Assembly: GCA_902552805.1 (NCBI GenBank)
Contig: CACDIC010000006.1
Location: 1 to 64,000, forward strand
Length of the DNA: 64,000 nt
Reading direction: 5' to 3'
Source of the DNA: an uncultured Pelagibacteraceae bacterium
Lineage (GTDB): Bacteria; Pseudomonadota; Alphaproteobacteria; Pelagibacterales; Pelagibacteraceae
Shown here: one piece after another, positions 36,426 through 44,980 of the stretch
Layout of the letters: each line of letters starts with the position of its first letter
Position numbering within the stretch: the first letter of the stretch is position 1
The notes under the pieces: generated by a model
Database searches by the model: none
The model's input: the letters and a program-made list of their open reading frames with translations, nothing else
What the model was told of the DNA's origin: nothing
Program-made: the position numbers and the translations under genes

Positions 36426-36719
36426 GTGAAACGAATCTTTTTTTTATTGTTACTATTACCGATATTGAGTAATTGTACTCAATACACTGCTGTAATAGGT
36501 CCAAGTCTAACATTGGCTCAAACAGGAAGTTTTGCTCAAGCCTCTACCGCGTTATCAAAGTCAATAGCAATCAATGAAGTTAAAAAAGAATATGTTGCTA
36601 ATAGTTTAACTGCTGAAAGAATTTGTCCAACTGCTCATTCTGCAGAAATCAATAAGATATTTTTTGAAACGATAGAAGAAATGGATTGTTATTATGATCC
36701 ACTCAGTGTTCTTAGATAA
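36426..36719 (+). CDS. Small lipoprotein
   Basis: The 97-residue protein starts with GTG and has a lipoprotein signal with lipobox LSNC at about residues 14-17. The mature part has about 80 residues with two Cys (CPTA and DCYY) near the end. No family is recognised. It stands between the CHASE2 phosphatase and the first large barrel protein and may be an envelope component of that group. Confidence 0.65.
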   Translation: MKRIFFLLLLLPILSNCTQYTAVIGPSLTLAQTGSFAQASTALSKSIAINEVKKEYVANSLTAERICPTAHSAEINKIFFETIEEMDCYYDPLSVLR

Positions 36720-36758
36720 AATCCTAGTTTTATTACTTTTTTACACCAAATTTTTTTT

Positions 36759-36786
36759 TTGACTCGTCTGTTAATCAAAATATAAA
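36759..36786 (+). promoter_or_regulatory. Predicted promoter for the 797-aa surface protein
   Basis: TTGACT at 36759-36764 and TATAAA at 36781-36786 with 16-base spacing. The ATG at 36795 lies only eight bases after the -10 box, so the mRNA would be nearly leaderless. Confidence 0.45.
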
Positions 36787-36794
36787 TTTGTCCT

Positions 36795-39188
36795 ATGAAA
36801 GTTTTGAGAGAATTAAAATCAAAAAAAATCTTAAAAGCTGTATTAAAAGGTTCTCTTAAAACAAATGTATTCCTAATCCTTTTAGGAATTTTTTTTTCTA
36901 CACTCGCTTTTGCAGCAGCTTTAACAGTTACTTGGGAAACAGCTATAATTCCAGGTGGAAACAATAATTTTCATGCAAGCAATCCAGGCAGGCCATTCAG
37001 TTGTAAATCAAGCCAAAATGGAGTTGCGCTGACCATAGATAGAACTGAGGAGCCATCAGATATTGCTTTTAGTGATGATGGGTTCACTGTTTTTACGACC
37101 AACAAAAGAGATGCAATGGCTGGTGTATTATTTTCTCAAAATAGACTCACAATACCTTTTGATATTGCTACAGACAAAGTTAAAACAAATCCATCTGCTA
37201 CTTGTGACGATCTAGATGGATTAAATGTAAATACTTTGTCGAATGGAGCTCTAAATAAGCAATTAGAAGATATTGATTTTGCAAAAGACGGAATGGTTTT
37301 TTTTATTATGGCTACTGCTGGTCAATTAGCAAAGTTTAATGCTACTACACCTTTCGATGTTGATGGCTTAACTTATAGTGGAAACAGAATTGTCTTTGAT
37401 AGTACTGTGGATAGTACAGAATTTAGTAGAGATGGCACAAAACTTTTTACATTGCACTCAAATGCTAATTCGCCTTTGCTTACAACTTATTCTGTACCAG
37501 GTGATTACGACATTGCATCATCAACCCAAATTCAACAAGTCGATTTAATGGATTATGGTGTTATAGATGAAGATGGAAATGAAATAGGACAAGATTTTGA
37601 ATTTAATTCTGATGGTAGTGCGTTATTTGTAATGATTAGAAGTAGCACTGTCACTAATTCATTTATCTATCAATTCAGCTTATCAAAGAATTATGACATT
37701 TCTACAGCAACAAAAGTAGGAAGGTTCTCATTAACAGATATTTTTTTAAAACGAACTGCCAATCTAAGTGGTCTTCCATATGGATTTGGTTTTTCTGGGG
37801 ATGGTATGAAATTGTATATTTTAGATATTAGAGATCAAAATAATGCTCCAGACCATATTAATCAATTTCAATTAGAATGTCCTTTTGGTGTTGTTGCTTG
37901 TGTATCAGATCCAACTGCGAGTATTAGTTCACAAGTTGAATTAGCAAAACAAAATATTACTTTAAATATCTCTTCAATTTTTTACAGATTTGAATGGATC
38001 AAAAGAAATAGGGACGAAGAAAACTTTACCAGTCATAACATCAACATAAATTATCCAAATCCTTTATTGAAGAGTTTAGCAATGAGTTTGGAGCCAGCTG
38101 CTAAAAAAAAGATAGCTACTCTTGTAAGTACCAAAAAAAAGGATCAGGAAAAGTCTAAATGGTCTTCATGGAGTTTGGCAGACTTATCGTTAAGTCATTT
38201 TGATAAACTAGGGTTTGAAAACGCAAAAAATATCAGAAACGAGGGAATAACATTTGGTGCTGATAGAAAATTTAGTGATAATAAATTTTTTGGTTGGGCA
38301 ATAAGATATGGCAATGGCAGATCCAACATTGTCAATACAAAACAAAATATCCATATGGACTCATTAACTTTAAATTTATATGGCATCATGCCAAAGGATA
38401 AAGAAAATTATTTAAATGCAGTTTTAGGCTTAAGTGCGCTCAAAATAGATAGTCTTTATTTAGGAAAAAAATCAGGACAAAGATACGGTAAACAATTGTT
38501 CACTGCTATAGATTTTAGAACCAAAAATTCCTATGGTAAAATTAACCTTACTCCCACAACAAAATTTACTTTTGGAATTACAAGATTAGGTGAATATACA
38601 GATTTTTTAAGTGATGTAATCGACTCACCTACACAAAACATAAAATACGATAAAGATACATTTGTAACTGGACAATTTTCGAGCGGATTTTTATTTGAGG
38701 CAGATCAGATAACAATAAATGATAAAACTTTCCAACCAATGGGTGGAATGGAATTTTATTATGATTTATCTCGTGATATTGACTACAATTATTCTCTAGT
38801 AGGCTCTAATCAAGTCAACACTGATACAATTGAAGGAGCATATCATAGACCAAATCTAAGAACTAGCTTAGGTTTTGAACTGATTTATCCTGATGGTCTA
38901 ACTCTATCGCCGTTATATGAAAAAACATTTGCACTCAAAGGATCGACTTTAAATGATGTTCTGTTAAGCAAAGGTATCACAGAACGATTTATAATTAAAA
39001 TTAGCCGCTCAAAAGAAATGGATGGAAATAATTTTGCCCTAGATTTTGATCCTCTCAATCAAAATTATGCCAATATCAGCTTCAATAAAAATCTTGGTAA
39101 TTTAAATCTTAAATTAAATTCTAATTATAGTTTATTTAGTAAAATCCCTGATTATGGTGCAAATTTAGAGATTTCTGGTACTTTTTAA
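36795..39188 (+). CDS. Large surface protein with beta-propeller-like N-terminus and outer-membrane-barrel-like C-terminus, copy 1
   Basis: The 797-residue protein has a signal-anchor-like N-terminus (hydrophobic from about 22 to 45) and repeated beta-rich segments with F-S-x-D-G-x-x-x-F motifs (SDIAFSDDGFTVFTT, FEFNSDGSALFVM, GFGFSGDGMKLYI) as in beta-propellers, to about residue 365. A conserved Cys pair (CPFGVVAC) marks the junction. The C-terminal ~330 residues are amphipathic strands ending in Phe, as for outer-membrane barrels. It is paralogous to the next gene. It might act as a surface autotransporter-like adhesin; that is inference. Confidence 0.75.
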   Translation: MKVLRELKSKKILKAVLKGSLKTNVFLILLGIFFSTLAFAAALTVTWETAIIPGGNNNFHASNPGRPFSCKSSQNGVALTIDRTEEPSDIAFSDDGFTVFTTNKRDAMAGVLFSQNRLTIPFDIATDKVKTNPSATCDDLDGLNVNTLSNGALNKQLEDIDFAKDGMVFFIMATAGQLAKFNATTPFDVDGLTYSGNRIVFDSTVDSTEFSRDGTKLFTLHSNANSPLLTTYSVPGDYDIASSTQIQQVDLMDYGVIDEDGNEIGQDFEFNSDGSALFVMIRSSTVTNSFIYQFSLSKNYDISTATKVGRFSLTDIFLKRTANLSGLPYGFGFSGDGMKLYILDIRDQNNAPDHINQFQLECPFGVVACVSDPTASISSQVELAKQNITLNISSIFYRFEWIKRNRDEENFTSHNININYPNPLLKSLAMSLEPAAKKKIATLVSTKKKDQEKSKWSSWSLADLSLSHFDKLGFENAKNIRNEGITFGADRKFSDNKFFGWAIRYGNGRSNIVNTKQNIHMDSLTLNLYGIMPKDKENYLNAVLGLSALKIDSLYLGKKSGQRYGKQLFTAIDFRTKNSYGKINLTPTTKFTFGITRLGEYTDFLSDVIDSPTQNIKYDKDTFVTGQFSSGFLFEADQITINDKTFQPMGGMEFYYDLSRDIDYNYSLVGSNQVNTDTIEGAYHRPNLRTSLGFELIYPDGLTLSPLYEKTFALKGSTLNDVLLSKGITERFIIKISRSKEMDGNNFALDFDPLNQNYANISFNKNLGNLNLKLNSNYSLFSKIPDYGANLEISGTF

Positions 39189-39226
39189 TATTTTCAAATT
39201 CCAAATATATTTTTTATAAAGTGATT

Positions 39227-41404
39227 ATGAAAAAAAATAAAATCTACATATTTTTATTTAATTTTTTGACTCTAATAACTTATTTTTTTTCTCAAAACGC
39301 GTATGCGAATTTTATATCATCCGGCGATAATCTTACTACCTCCAATTATGTAATACGAAAATTTGATGTTAATGCTCAATTAACTGATCCTAGAGAAATT
39401 ACATTTAATAATGATGGAACAAAAATGTTTACAGTTGATACTAATGCAGACGACGTATTTGAATATACTCTATCAACACCATACGACATTTCGACAGCTG
39501 TTTTTGTCCATAACTTTTCACTGAATGAAGATAGTAGTAGTAGACCATTTGGTGTTAGGTTTAACAATGATGGATCAAAAATGTTTATTGCTGGAAGATC
39601 AGAACAAAGAGTATTTGAATATTCACTCTCTAGAAAATTTGATATATCATCAGCAACGTATACTGGAAATTTTATTGATGTTTCGGCGCAAGTTGACAAG
39701 GGTAAATTATTTGGTCTAGTTTTTAGTCCTGATGGTACAATGATGTTTGTTACTGAGAATGGATTTGGTTTGCATCAATATTCATTAAACAAAAGTTTTG
39801 ATCTTTCGGGTGGAGCTAATTTTATAAGATCTGCTGAAGTGTCAACTGTTTCGGGTGGAAAACAATATACTGGTATAACGTTCAATCAAAGTGGTACAAG
39901 AATGTTTGTGGTAGACTCAGCATTTAATGAGATTAATCAATATACTTTATCTGAGGGTTTTAATATTTCGACAGCATCTTTTGATGGTGGTGCAACAGCA
40001 AAACAATTTTCACACCCAAATCCCACAGATAATGGTGACCCCCAAGGTATAGACTTTAGTCCCTCTGGGTTAAAAATGTATGTTTCACATCTTGCTGTTT
40101 CTGGTACTGAGACGAATGCAATGATTATAGAATATCACTTGCCTTGTCCGTTCAATCTTTTTGCTGGAAAATGTACAGAGATTACAGAAGGAGATAGAAG
40201 AGGAGTAGCTGAAGCTCAGATTAATATTGCAAATAGAACAATTGAACACTCAACAGACACAGCGCTCAATCGTTTAAAATGGATTAGACGAAATAAAGAT
40301 CTTCAAGATTTAAGCTTTAGGAATATTAAACTTAATTTTTCTAATCAAATGTTAGCTTCTCTTGCTGAGGCTATTCAAGTTTCAACATCTCCTAAAGAAA
40401 AAAGTAAAAATAGAGATATCTTTTATTGGGCTGAGGGAAGTTTAGCCTTTGGTAAAGTTAGAGAAACAGATATTTCATCTAAGAAAAAAATCTATACTGA
40501 TGGTATTACTATTGGTGCTGATAAGTTTACTGATGATCGAGAAATAAAAGGCCTAGCGTTTAGATATAGTCAAAATGATTTGAAAGTTGGTATCGATGGA
40601 AGTAGGCTAGATACAGATACTTACAATTTAACCTATTATTCAACCACTCCAGTAAAAGATGACAATAGATTTTTAGATGCGGTTGTTGGTATTGGTGCAC
40701 TTTATTCAGATATCTCAAGTGTTTTAGATGGAAATAAATTAACTGGAAATAGAAATGGTAAACAAATTTATGGAACTTTAAAATTGAAAGAGGAAATTAA
40801 AAAAGATGAGCTTACCTTAATTCCTGCTGCTCAAATTGATTTAGGTTATACATTGTTGAGTAGCTATTCAGAAAGTGGAAAAACTGCAATGAGATTTGAT
40901 AAACAAAGTATTCAGTCAAGAAATTTAAGATTATCTCTAGCCTCAGTTGAAGAATTAAACAATAAAAGATATAAAATGAAAAGACATGGTAAAATTGAAT
41001 ATCAAGCTAATTTACATCGCTCATCTAACATAAAATACTCTTACATAAGTGATAGCTCAACTAAATATGATACCGAATTAAATTCTGGAGCATTACATAA
41101 TATTAATGGTGAATTAGGTGTTGATATTATTTATGATAATAACTTTAGTTTATTTTTTATTGTTGAACACAATTATAAACATAGAGTTGGTTATACGAAT
41201 AAAATTCATATAGCTATTGGTTATCTACCACAAAAAAATACAAATTTTGCTTTTAAAATTGAAGGAGATGACATTTTAAAATCAAAATATATTTATACCA
41301 AAAATGTTAATGGGTTGGATATTGATTTTTATTTACTAAATAATGATGCGATGAGACCTGAAACATTTGATGAAATCGCTTTAAATTTAAGGAAAGTTTT
41401 TTAA
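39227..41404 (+). CDS. Large surface protein with beta-propeller-like N-terminus and outer-membrane-barrel-like C-terminus, copy 2
   Basis: I choose the ATG at 39227 (725 residues) over a GTG two codons upstream. After a signal peptide ending near NAYA, about five repeats of 50-60 residues follow, each with an F-N/S-x-D/S-G-x-x-M-F core (ITFNNDGTKMFTV, RFNNDGSKMFIAG, LVFSPDGTMMFVT, GITFNQSGTRMFV, IDFSPSGLKMYVS). After a Cys pair (CPFNLFAGKC) the C-terminal ~390 residues look like an outer-membrane barrel ending in Phe. The domain order is shared with the upstream gene, showing a tandem duplication. Confidence 0.77.
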   Translation: MKKNKIYIFLFNFLTLITYFFSQNAYANFISSGDNLTTSNYVIRKFDVNAQLTDPREITFNNDGTKMFTVDTNADDVFEYTLSTPYDISTAVFVHNFSLNEDSSSRPFGVRFNNDGSKMFIAGRSEQRVFEYSLSRKFDISSATYTGNFIDVSAQVDKGKLFGLVFSPDGTMMFVTENGFGLHQYSLNKSFDLSGGANFIRSAEVSTVSGGKQYTGITFNQSGTRMFVVDSAFNEINQYTLSEGFNISTASFDGGATAKQFSHPNPTDNGDPQGIDFSPSGLKMYVSHLAVSGTETNAMIIEYHLPCPFNLFAGKCTEITEGDRRGVAEAQINIANRTIEHSTDTALNRLKWIRRNKDLQDLSFRNIKLNFSNQMLASLAEAIQVSTSPKEKSKNRDIFYWAEGSLAFGKVRETDISSKKKIYTDGITIGADKFTDDREIKGLAFRYSQNDLKVGIDGSRLDTDTYNLTYYSTTPVKDDNRFLDAVVGIGALYSDISSVLDGNKLTGNRNGKQIYGTLKLKEEIKKDELTLIPAAQIDLGYTLLSSYSESGKTAMRFDKQSIQSRNLRLSLASVEELNNKRYKMKRHGKIEYQANLHRSSNIKYSYISDSSTKYDTELNSGALHNINGELGVDIIYDNNFSLFFIVEHNYKHRVGYTNKIHIAIGYLPQKNTNFAFKIEGDDILKSKYIYTKNVNGLDIDFYLLNNDAMRPETFDEIALNLRKVF

Positions 41405-41409
41405 AAATA

Positions 41410-41664
41410 TTATTTTAAAAGCTCTTGAAGTTTATTTTCTTTCTCTAGTGCTCTTATCTCATCGTAACCACCAATGTGTTGGTCATCAAAAAATATTTGA
41501 GGAATAGTTCTTTTACCATTTGCTTTTTCAATCATCTCATCTTTTGCACCGTCAACCTTTGCAACATCAATTTCTTCATAAGGTGCATTGTTTCTTGTAA
41601 GCAATCTTTTGGCAGCTTCACAAAAATTACACATGGGACCTGTATAAATTGTAATTTTTTTCAT
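41410..41664 (-). CDS. grxC: Glutaredoxin 3-like
   Basis: The 84-residue protein is a single glutaredoxin domain with the redox motif C12-N-F-C15 instead of the common CPYC, the cis-Pro segment RTIPQIFF, and the GGYDEI glutathione-binding loop. It reduces disulfides with glutathione in the cytosol. Length matches GrxC. It is preceded on the same strand by a TIGR03643 gene that ends 3 bases away. Confidence 0.92.
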   Translation of the reverse strand: MKKITIYTGPMCNFCEAAKRLLTRNNAPYEEIDVAKVDGAKDEMIEKANGKRTIPQIFFDDQHIGGYDEIRALEKENKLQELLK

Positions 41665-41667
41665 AAC

Positions 41668-41964
41668 TTATAGATAATCACCTTTTTTTATTTTACTAGT
41701 AATTTGTTTTCTTGAATATTCAAATTTTTTTCTGTGTTTGATACTTTTTTGACGAACTCTTTTTCTCCATAATCTAAATGAGGATGGCTTGAGAGATTTT
41801 CTCATTATTCTAATGACATCCGATTCTCGGTGGCCAGTTTTTTTTTCGATATCTTCAAAAGTGATCCTATCAGCCCAGGCTGCCCAGATGACCCAATCTG
41901 GATCTTCATGATTTGGCTCTGGATTTTTGACGCGGGTAATTGGCCTGTGACCTTTTTTTTTCAT
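41668..41964 (-). CDS. TIGR03643 / DUF2805 family protein
   Basis: The 98-residue basic protein contains WAAWADRITFEDIEKKTGHRESDVIRIMRK and SSFRLWRKRVRQKS, typical of the TIGR03643/DUF2805 family of small proteins found in marine bacteria; I quote these only in part. The helix-turn-helix-like segment (FEDIEKKTGHRESDVIRI) suggests nucleic-acid binding. Its function is not established. It is divergent from the LysE gene, with the hairpin leader between them. Confidence 0.75.
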   Translation of the reverse strand: MKKKGHRPITRVKNPEPNHEDPDWVIWAAWADRITFEDIEKKTGHRESDVIRIMRKSLKPSSFRLWRKRVRQKSIKHRKKFEYSRKQITSKIKKGDYL

Positions 41965-42015
41965 AAATCCTTTATATTTGAAAAAAATCGATAATGCATT
42001 TTTTTTAGGATCTGT

Positions 42016-42021
42016 TATAGT
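42016..42021 (+). promoter_or_regulatory. Possible extended -10 element for the LysE leader
   Basis: TGTTATAGT (42013-42021) fits an extended -10 (TGn followed by TATAGT). Transcription would start near 42028, just at the start of the hairpin described next. No good -35 is seen. Confidence 0.35.
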
Positions 42022-42028
42022 GTGATTT

Positions 42029-42084
42029 GATAGTCCTACTTAGCCATCTTTAGCTCCCGGTTTTTTAGGACTATCTTTTTTTTT
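42029..42084 (+). terminator. Hairpin with T-run directly before the LysE start codon
   Basis: GATAGTCCTA (42029-42038) pairs perfectly with TAGGACTATC (42066-42075), followed by nine T residues (42076-42084) and then the ATG at 42085. The loop is 27 bases and includes the pyrimidine-rich CTCCCGG segment. This has the form of an intrinsic terminator ending a roughly 57-base RNA. It may be an attenuator or riboswitch-like leader of the LysE gene, or a small RNA terminator. No known riboswitch class is recognised. Confidence 0.6.
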
Positions 42085-42699
42085 ATGCTCCCCCTGGATT
42101 TTATCCTTTTTTTACAGATCATAATTTTTCTATTCATTACACCAGGAACCCCTCGGATAGTTATTATTACTTATTCGATGAATTATGGAGTTAAAAATTG
42201 TATTTGGACAGCTTTAGGCGATGTTACCGCAAATTTATTTCAAGCAACTTTAGTAATTTTTGTTATAGGAACTTTTTTGTCGGATAATTCATACTTTTTA
42301 AACTTTTTTAAGTGGCTTGGGGTAATTTATTTAATGTATTTAGCTTATGATGTGTACAAATCTTCTCCAAAAGATGTAAATTCAAAAATAATTAGCACCA
42401 AAAGTGTTTTTTCTTTTTATAAAGATGGTTTTTTAGTTGCTGGAACAAGTCCTAAAGCTTGGTTGTTCTTTCCTTTAATATTTCCCCAGTTTATTGACTT
42501 TAATACGAATTATATTGTTCAATTCTTTATTTTAATAACAACTTATGTTGTTTTAGATTTTATTTCTTTGATTGGTTATGCTTTGTTAGCACAAAAATTA
42601 ATTACATGGATTAAAGCAAATCCAAAAACAATTAATACAATCTCAGCGAGTGTTTTAGTAATCATTGCATTAATTATTATTGTTACACAACAATATTAG
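42085..42699 (+). CDS. LysE/RhtB-family amino-acid exporter
   Basis: The 204-residue protein has about six transmembrane helices and the N-terminal LysE signature FITPGTPRIVIITYSMNYG (the usual form is TPGPN). It sits in the inner membrane and exports an amino acid or related metabolite. The PGTP in place of PGPN is a local deviation. No Shine-Dalgarno is present; instead the T-run of a hairpin abuts the start codon, so expression may depend on readthrough. Confidence 0.82.
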   Translation: MLPLDFILFLQIIIFLFITPGTPRIVIITYSMNYGVKNCIWTALGDVTANLFQATLVIFVIGTFLSDNSYFLNFFKWLGVIYLMYLAYDVYKSSPKDVNSKIISTKSVFSFYKDGFLVAGTSPKAWLFFPLIFPQFIDFNTNYIVQFFILITTYVVLDFISLIGYALLAQKLITWIKANPKTINTISASVLVIIALIIIVTQQY

Positions 42700-42725
42700 A
42701 ATACATCCAAAGTTGTTTTTGCCCC

Positions 42726-42764
42726 TTGCAATAATTGAAAAATATTTATTTAATTAAGTATTAA
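42726..42764 (+). promoter_or_regulatory. Promoter region of the first livK
   Basis: Two overlapping -35/-10 pairs are visible: TTGCAA-N17-TTTAAT (42726-42754) and TTGAAA-N18-TATTAA (42735-42764). A Shine-Dalgarno-like AGAAGGA precedes the ATG at 42790. Confidence 0.35.
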
Positions 42765-42789
42765 TTAATTAATAACAGAAGGAAATAAA

Positions 42790-44028
42790 ATGAAAATAAA
42801 CAAGATAATCTTGAGTTTTATTTCTGCAGTAGCAATTTTACTTTCAACTTCGGTTGTTTCATTTGCAAAAGTAGTTGGTGATAAAATTGTTTTAGGTGCT
42901 GCTATTTCATTGACTGGAAAATATTCATCTAATGGTGTTCATACTCAAAACGGTTATAACATGGCTGTTGATAGAATTAATAGCATGGGTGGTGTTAAAG
43001 TTGGTGGAAAAACTTATAAGTTTGAAATCATTTATTATGATGATGAATCAAACCCAAAAAGAGCAGCTCAATTAGCAGAAAGATTAATCTCACAAGATGG
43101 TGTTGAGTTTATGCTTGGGCCTTATAGTTCAGGTTTAACAAAAGCAATTGCACCTGTTACAGAAAAATATGGTGTACCAATGGTGGAAGCAAATGGTGCG
43201 TCTAGATCTTTGTTTACTAAAGGTTACAAATATCTATTTGCAGTTTTAGCTCCAGCTAACTTATATCTTGATGTAGCTATTAGAACAGCAGTTGAGTTAA
43301 ATGGTGGAAAAGGTGTAAGAATTGCACAAGCATTTGAACAAGACGCTTTCTCACAAGACGTAAGATTAGGTATTTTAGATGCAGCGAAAGAAACTGGATC
43401 TGAGATTATAATTGACGATAAGCTTCCAAAAGAGCTTAACGATATGGCTGCAACATTAGTTAAAGTAAAACAAATGAAGCCAGATGTTCTTGTGGTATCA
43501 GGTCACACAAAAGGTGCATTAACTGCAATTAGACAAATTGCTGAAATGAAAGTTGATGTTCCAATGTTAGCAATGACACATTGTGATGCTGCGAAATTAT
43601 CAAAACAACATGGTAAAAATTCTCAGTATGCATTGTGTGCTTCTCAATGGCATAAAACACTAACTTATAAAGACAACTTCTTTAAAGATGGTATGACGTA
43701 TGCGGCAGACTTTCAAAAAGAGTTTGGATATGATCCGCCATATCAATCAGCAGAATCTTCTGCAGCATTGTTAGTGTTCAAGGATGCTTTTGAAAGAGCG
43801 AATTCTTTCGATCAAAAGAAAGTAAGAGATGCTCTTGCAGCAACTAACATGCAAACATTCTATGGAAATATTAAGTTCGCACCGGGTGGTCAAAATGTTG
43901 ATAAACCGATGGTACTTTTCCAAGTAATGTGTGATGGCGCTGGAAAATGTGAAAACAAAGTTGTTGCTCCGCTTAAATGGGCTTCGGCAGAGTTAATTCA
44001 CCCAATTCCAAAGTGGTCTAAAAGATAA
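42790..44028 (+). CDS. livK: Liv-type ABC transporter substrate-binding protein
   Basis: The 412-residue protein has a signal peptide ending near SFAK and the periplasmic-binding-protein type 1 pattern of Liv receptors: IVLGAAISLTGKYSSNG near residue 35, YDDESNPKRAAQLAERLI, GPYSSGLTKAIAPVTEKYGVP. It captures an amino acid or amide in the periplasm. A strong terminator (44041-44075) follows it, so it is probably made in excess of the permease genes that come next. Substrate cannot be fixed from sequence. Confidence 0.9.
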   Translation: MKINKIILSFISAVAILLSTSVVSFAKVVGDKIVLGAAISLTGKYSSNGVHTQNGYNMAVDRINSMGGVKVGGKTYKFEIIYYDDESNPKRAAQLAERLISQDGVEFMLGPYSSGLTKAIAPVTEKYGVPMVEANGASRSLFTKGYKYLFAVLAPANLYLDVAIRTAVELNGGKGVRIAQAFEQDAFSQDVRLGILDAAKETGSEIIIDDKLPKELNDMAATLVKVKQMKPDVLVVSGHTKGALTAIRQIAEMKVDVPMLAMTHCDAAKLSKQHGKNSQYALCASQWHKTLTYKDNFFKDGMTYAADFQKEFGYDPPYQSAESSAALLVFKDAFERANSFDQKKVRDALAATNMQTFYGNIKFAPGGQNVDKPMVLFQVMCDGAGKCENKVVAPLKWASAELIHPIPKWSKR

Positions 44029-44040
44029 AAACTAACCTAT

Positions 44041-44075
44041 AAATACCCCCTAAACTCTAGGGGGTATTTCTTTTT
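44041..44075 (+). terminator. Intrinsic terminator between livK and livH
   Basis: AAATACCCCCT (44041-44051) pairs with AGGGGGTATTT (44059-44069) around a 7-base loop, followed by a T-rich tail (CTTTTT). It is among the most GC-rich and stable hairpins in the window and lies 12 bases before the livH ATG. Partial readthrough would set a high ratio of binding protein to permease. Confidence 0.85.
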
Positions 44076-44086
44076 AAAGGCTGATT

Positions 44087-44980
44087 ATGGATTTCATGGT
44101 TTTTCAATATCCAATGATAAGTGTTCAAGCTTGCTTGGATGGAATACTTCTTGGAATTTTATTTGCCTTGGTCGCATATGGCATGGCTTTGCAATGGGGA
44201 GTCATGAATATCATAAACATTGCACAAGGTGATTTAGTTATTCTTGGTGGTTATATTGCATACTTCATGTATCTTTATGGAATTCATCCTGCCTGGGGTG
44301 TAATTATAGCTCCGATCATAATGTTTTTTGTGGGTGTAGGACTTTATAAATTAGTAATTAATAAAGTTGTTGATAGAGATTTATTTATCTCAATTCTTGC
44401 AACATTTGGAATAAGTATTCTATTTATGCAATTAATGAATTTTGCATTTGGTGCAGACGTTGTTCTTGCTAATTCAGGTTATGGAACTACTTTTTTATTT
44501 GATAGTGCTGTAGTTTTACCGAACTCAAAAATATTTTCTGCTTTTATAAGCATTCTATTTGCAATTTGTTTAGTTGTTTATATGAAAAAATCTAAACTTG
44601 GTCGTGCGATCAGAGCAACAGCACAAAACTCAAGAGCAGCAAAGATTTTAGGAGTGGATACAGAAAAAGTTTATGCTGCTACATTCGGCATAAATGCAGC
44701 CCTTTGTGGTGTTGCTGGTGCTTTAATCTCCATAACATTTACCATTCATCCTTACATGGGATTACCCTATACAATCAGATCTTTTATGATTGTTATTGTT
44801 GCTGGATTAGGAAATTTACCTGGAGTAGCATTATCAGGTATGGGATTAGGAGTTTTTGAGGAATTCGCGGACTATATTTTAGGCACTGAATTTAGAATAG
44901 GTGCAGTATTTTTATTATTAGTTTTAATTTTAGTCTATAGAAGATTTAAATTATCAAGAAAAAGAGAGTACTTAAAATGA
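44087..44980 (+). CDS. livH: Liv-type ABC transporter permease, LivH
   Basis: The 297-residue inner-membrane protein has about eight hydrophobic segments and LivH-type motifs: IINIAQGDLVILGGYIAY near residue 40, and a conserved cytoplasmic EAA-like loop (RAIRATAQNSRAAKILGVD, about 179-197). With LivM, LivG and LivF it imports a hydrophobic or small amino acid or amide. It starts 12 bases after the terminator and overlaps the next gene by 4 bases. Confidence 0.92.
   Translation: MDFMVFQYPMISVQACLDGILLGILFALVAYGMALQWGVMNIINIAQGDLVILGGYIAYFMYLYGIHPAWGVIIAPIIMFFVGVGLYKLVINKVVDRDLFISILATFGISILFMQLMNFAFGADVVLANSGYGTTFLFDSAVVLPNSKIFSAFISILFAICLVVYMKKSKLGRAIRATAQNSRAAKILGVDTEKVYAATFGINAALCGVAGALISITFTIHPYMGLPYTIRSFMIVIVAGLGNLPGVALSGMGLGVFEEFADYILGTEFRIGAVFLLLVLILVYRRFKLSRKREYLK

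Noticed and set aside
41410-42084. tRNA or known riboswitch in the LysE leader
   Set aside because: The hairpin has no cloverleaf or tRNA-like arms and does not match any riboswitch consensus that I know; only a terminator-like stem can be supported.
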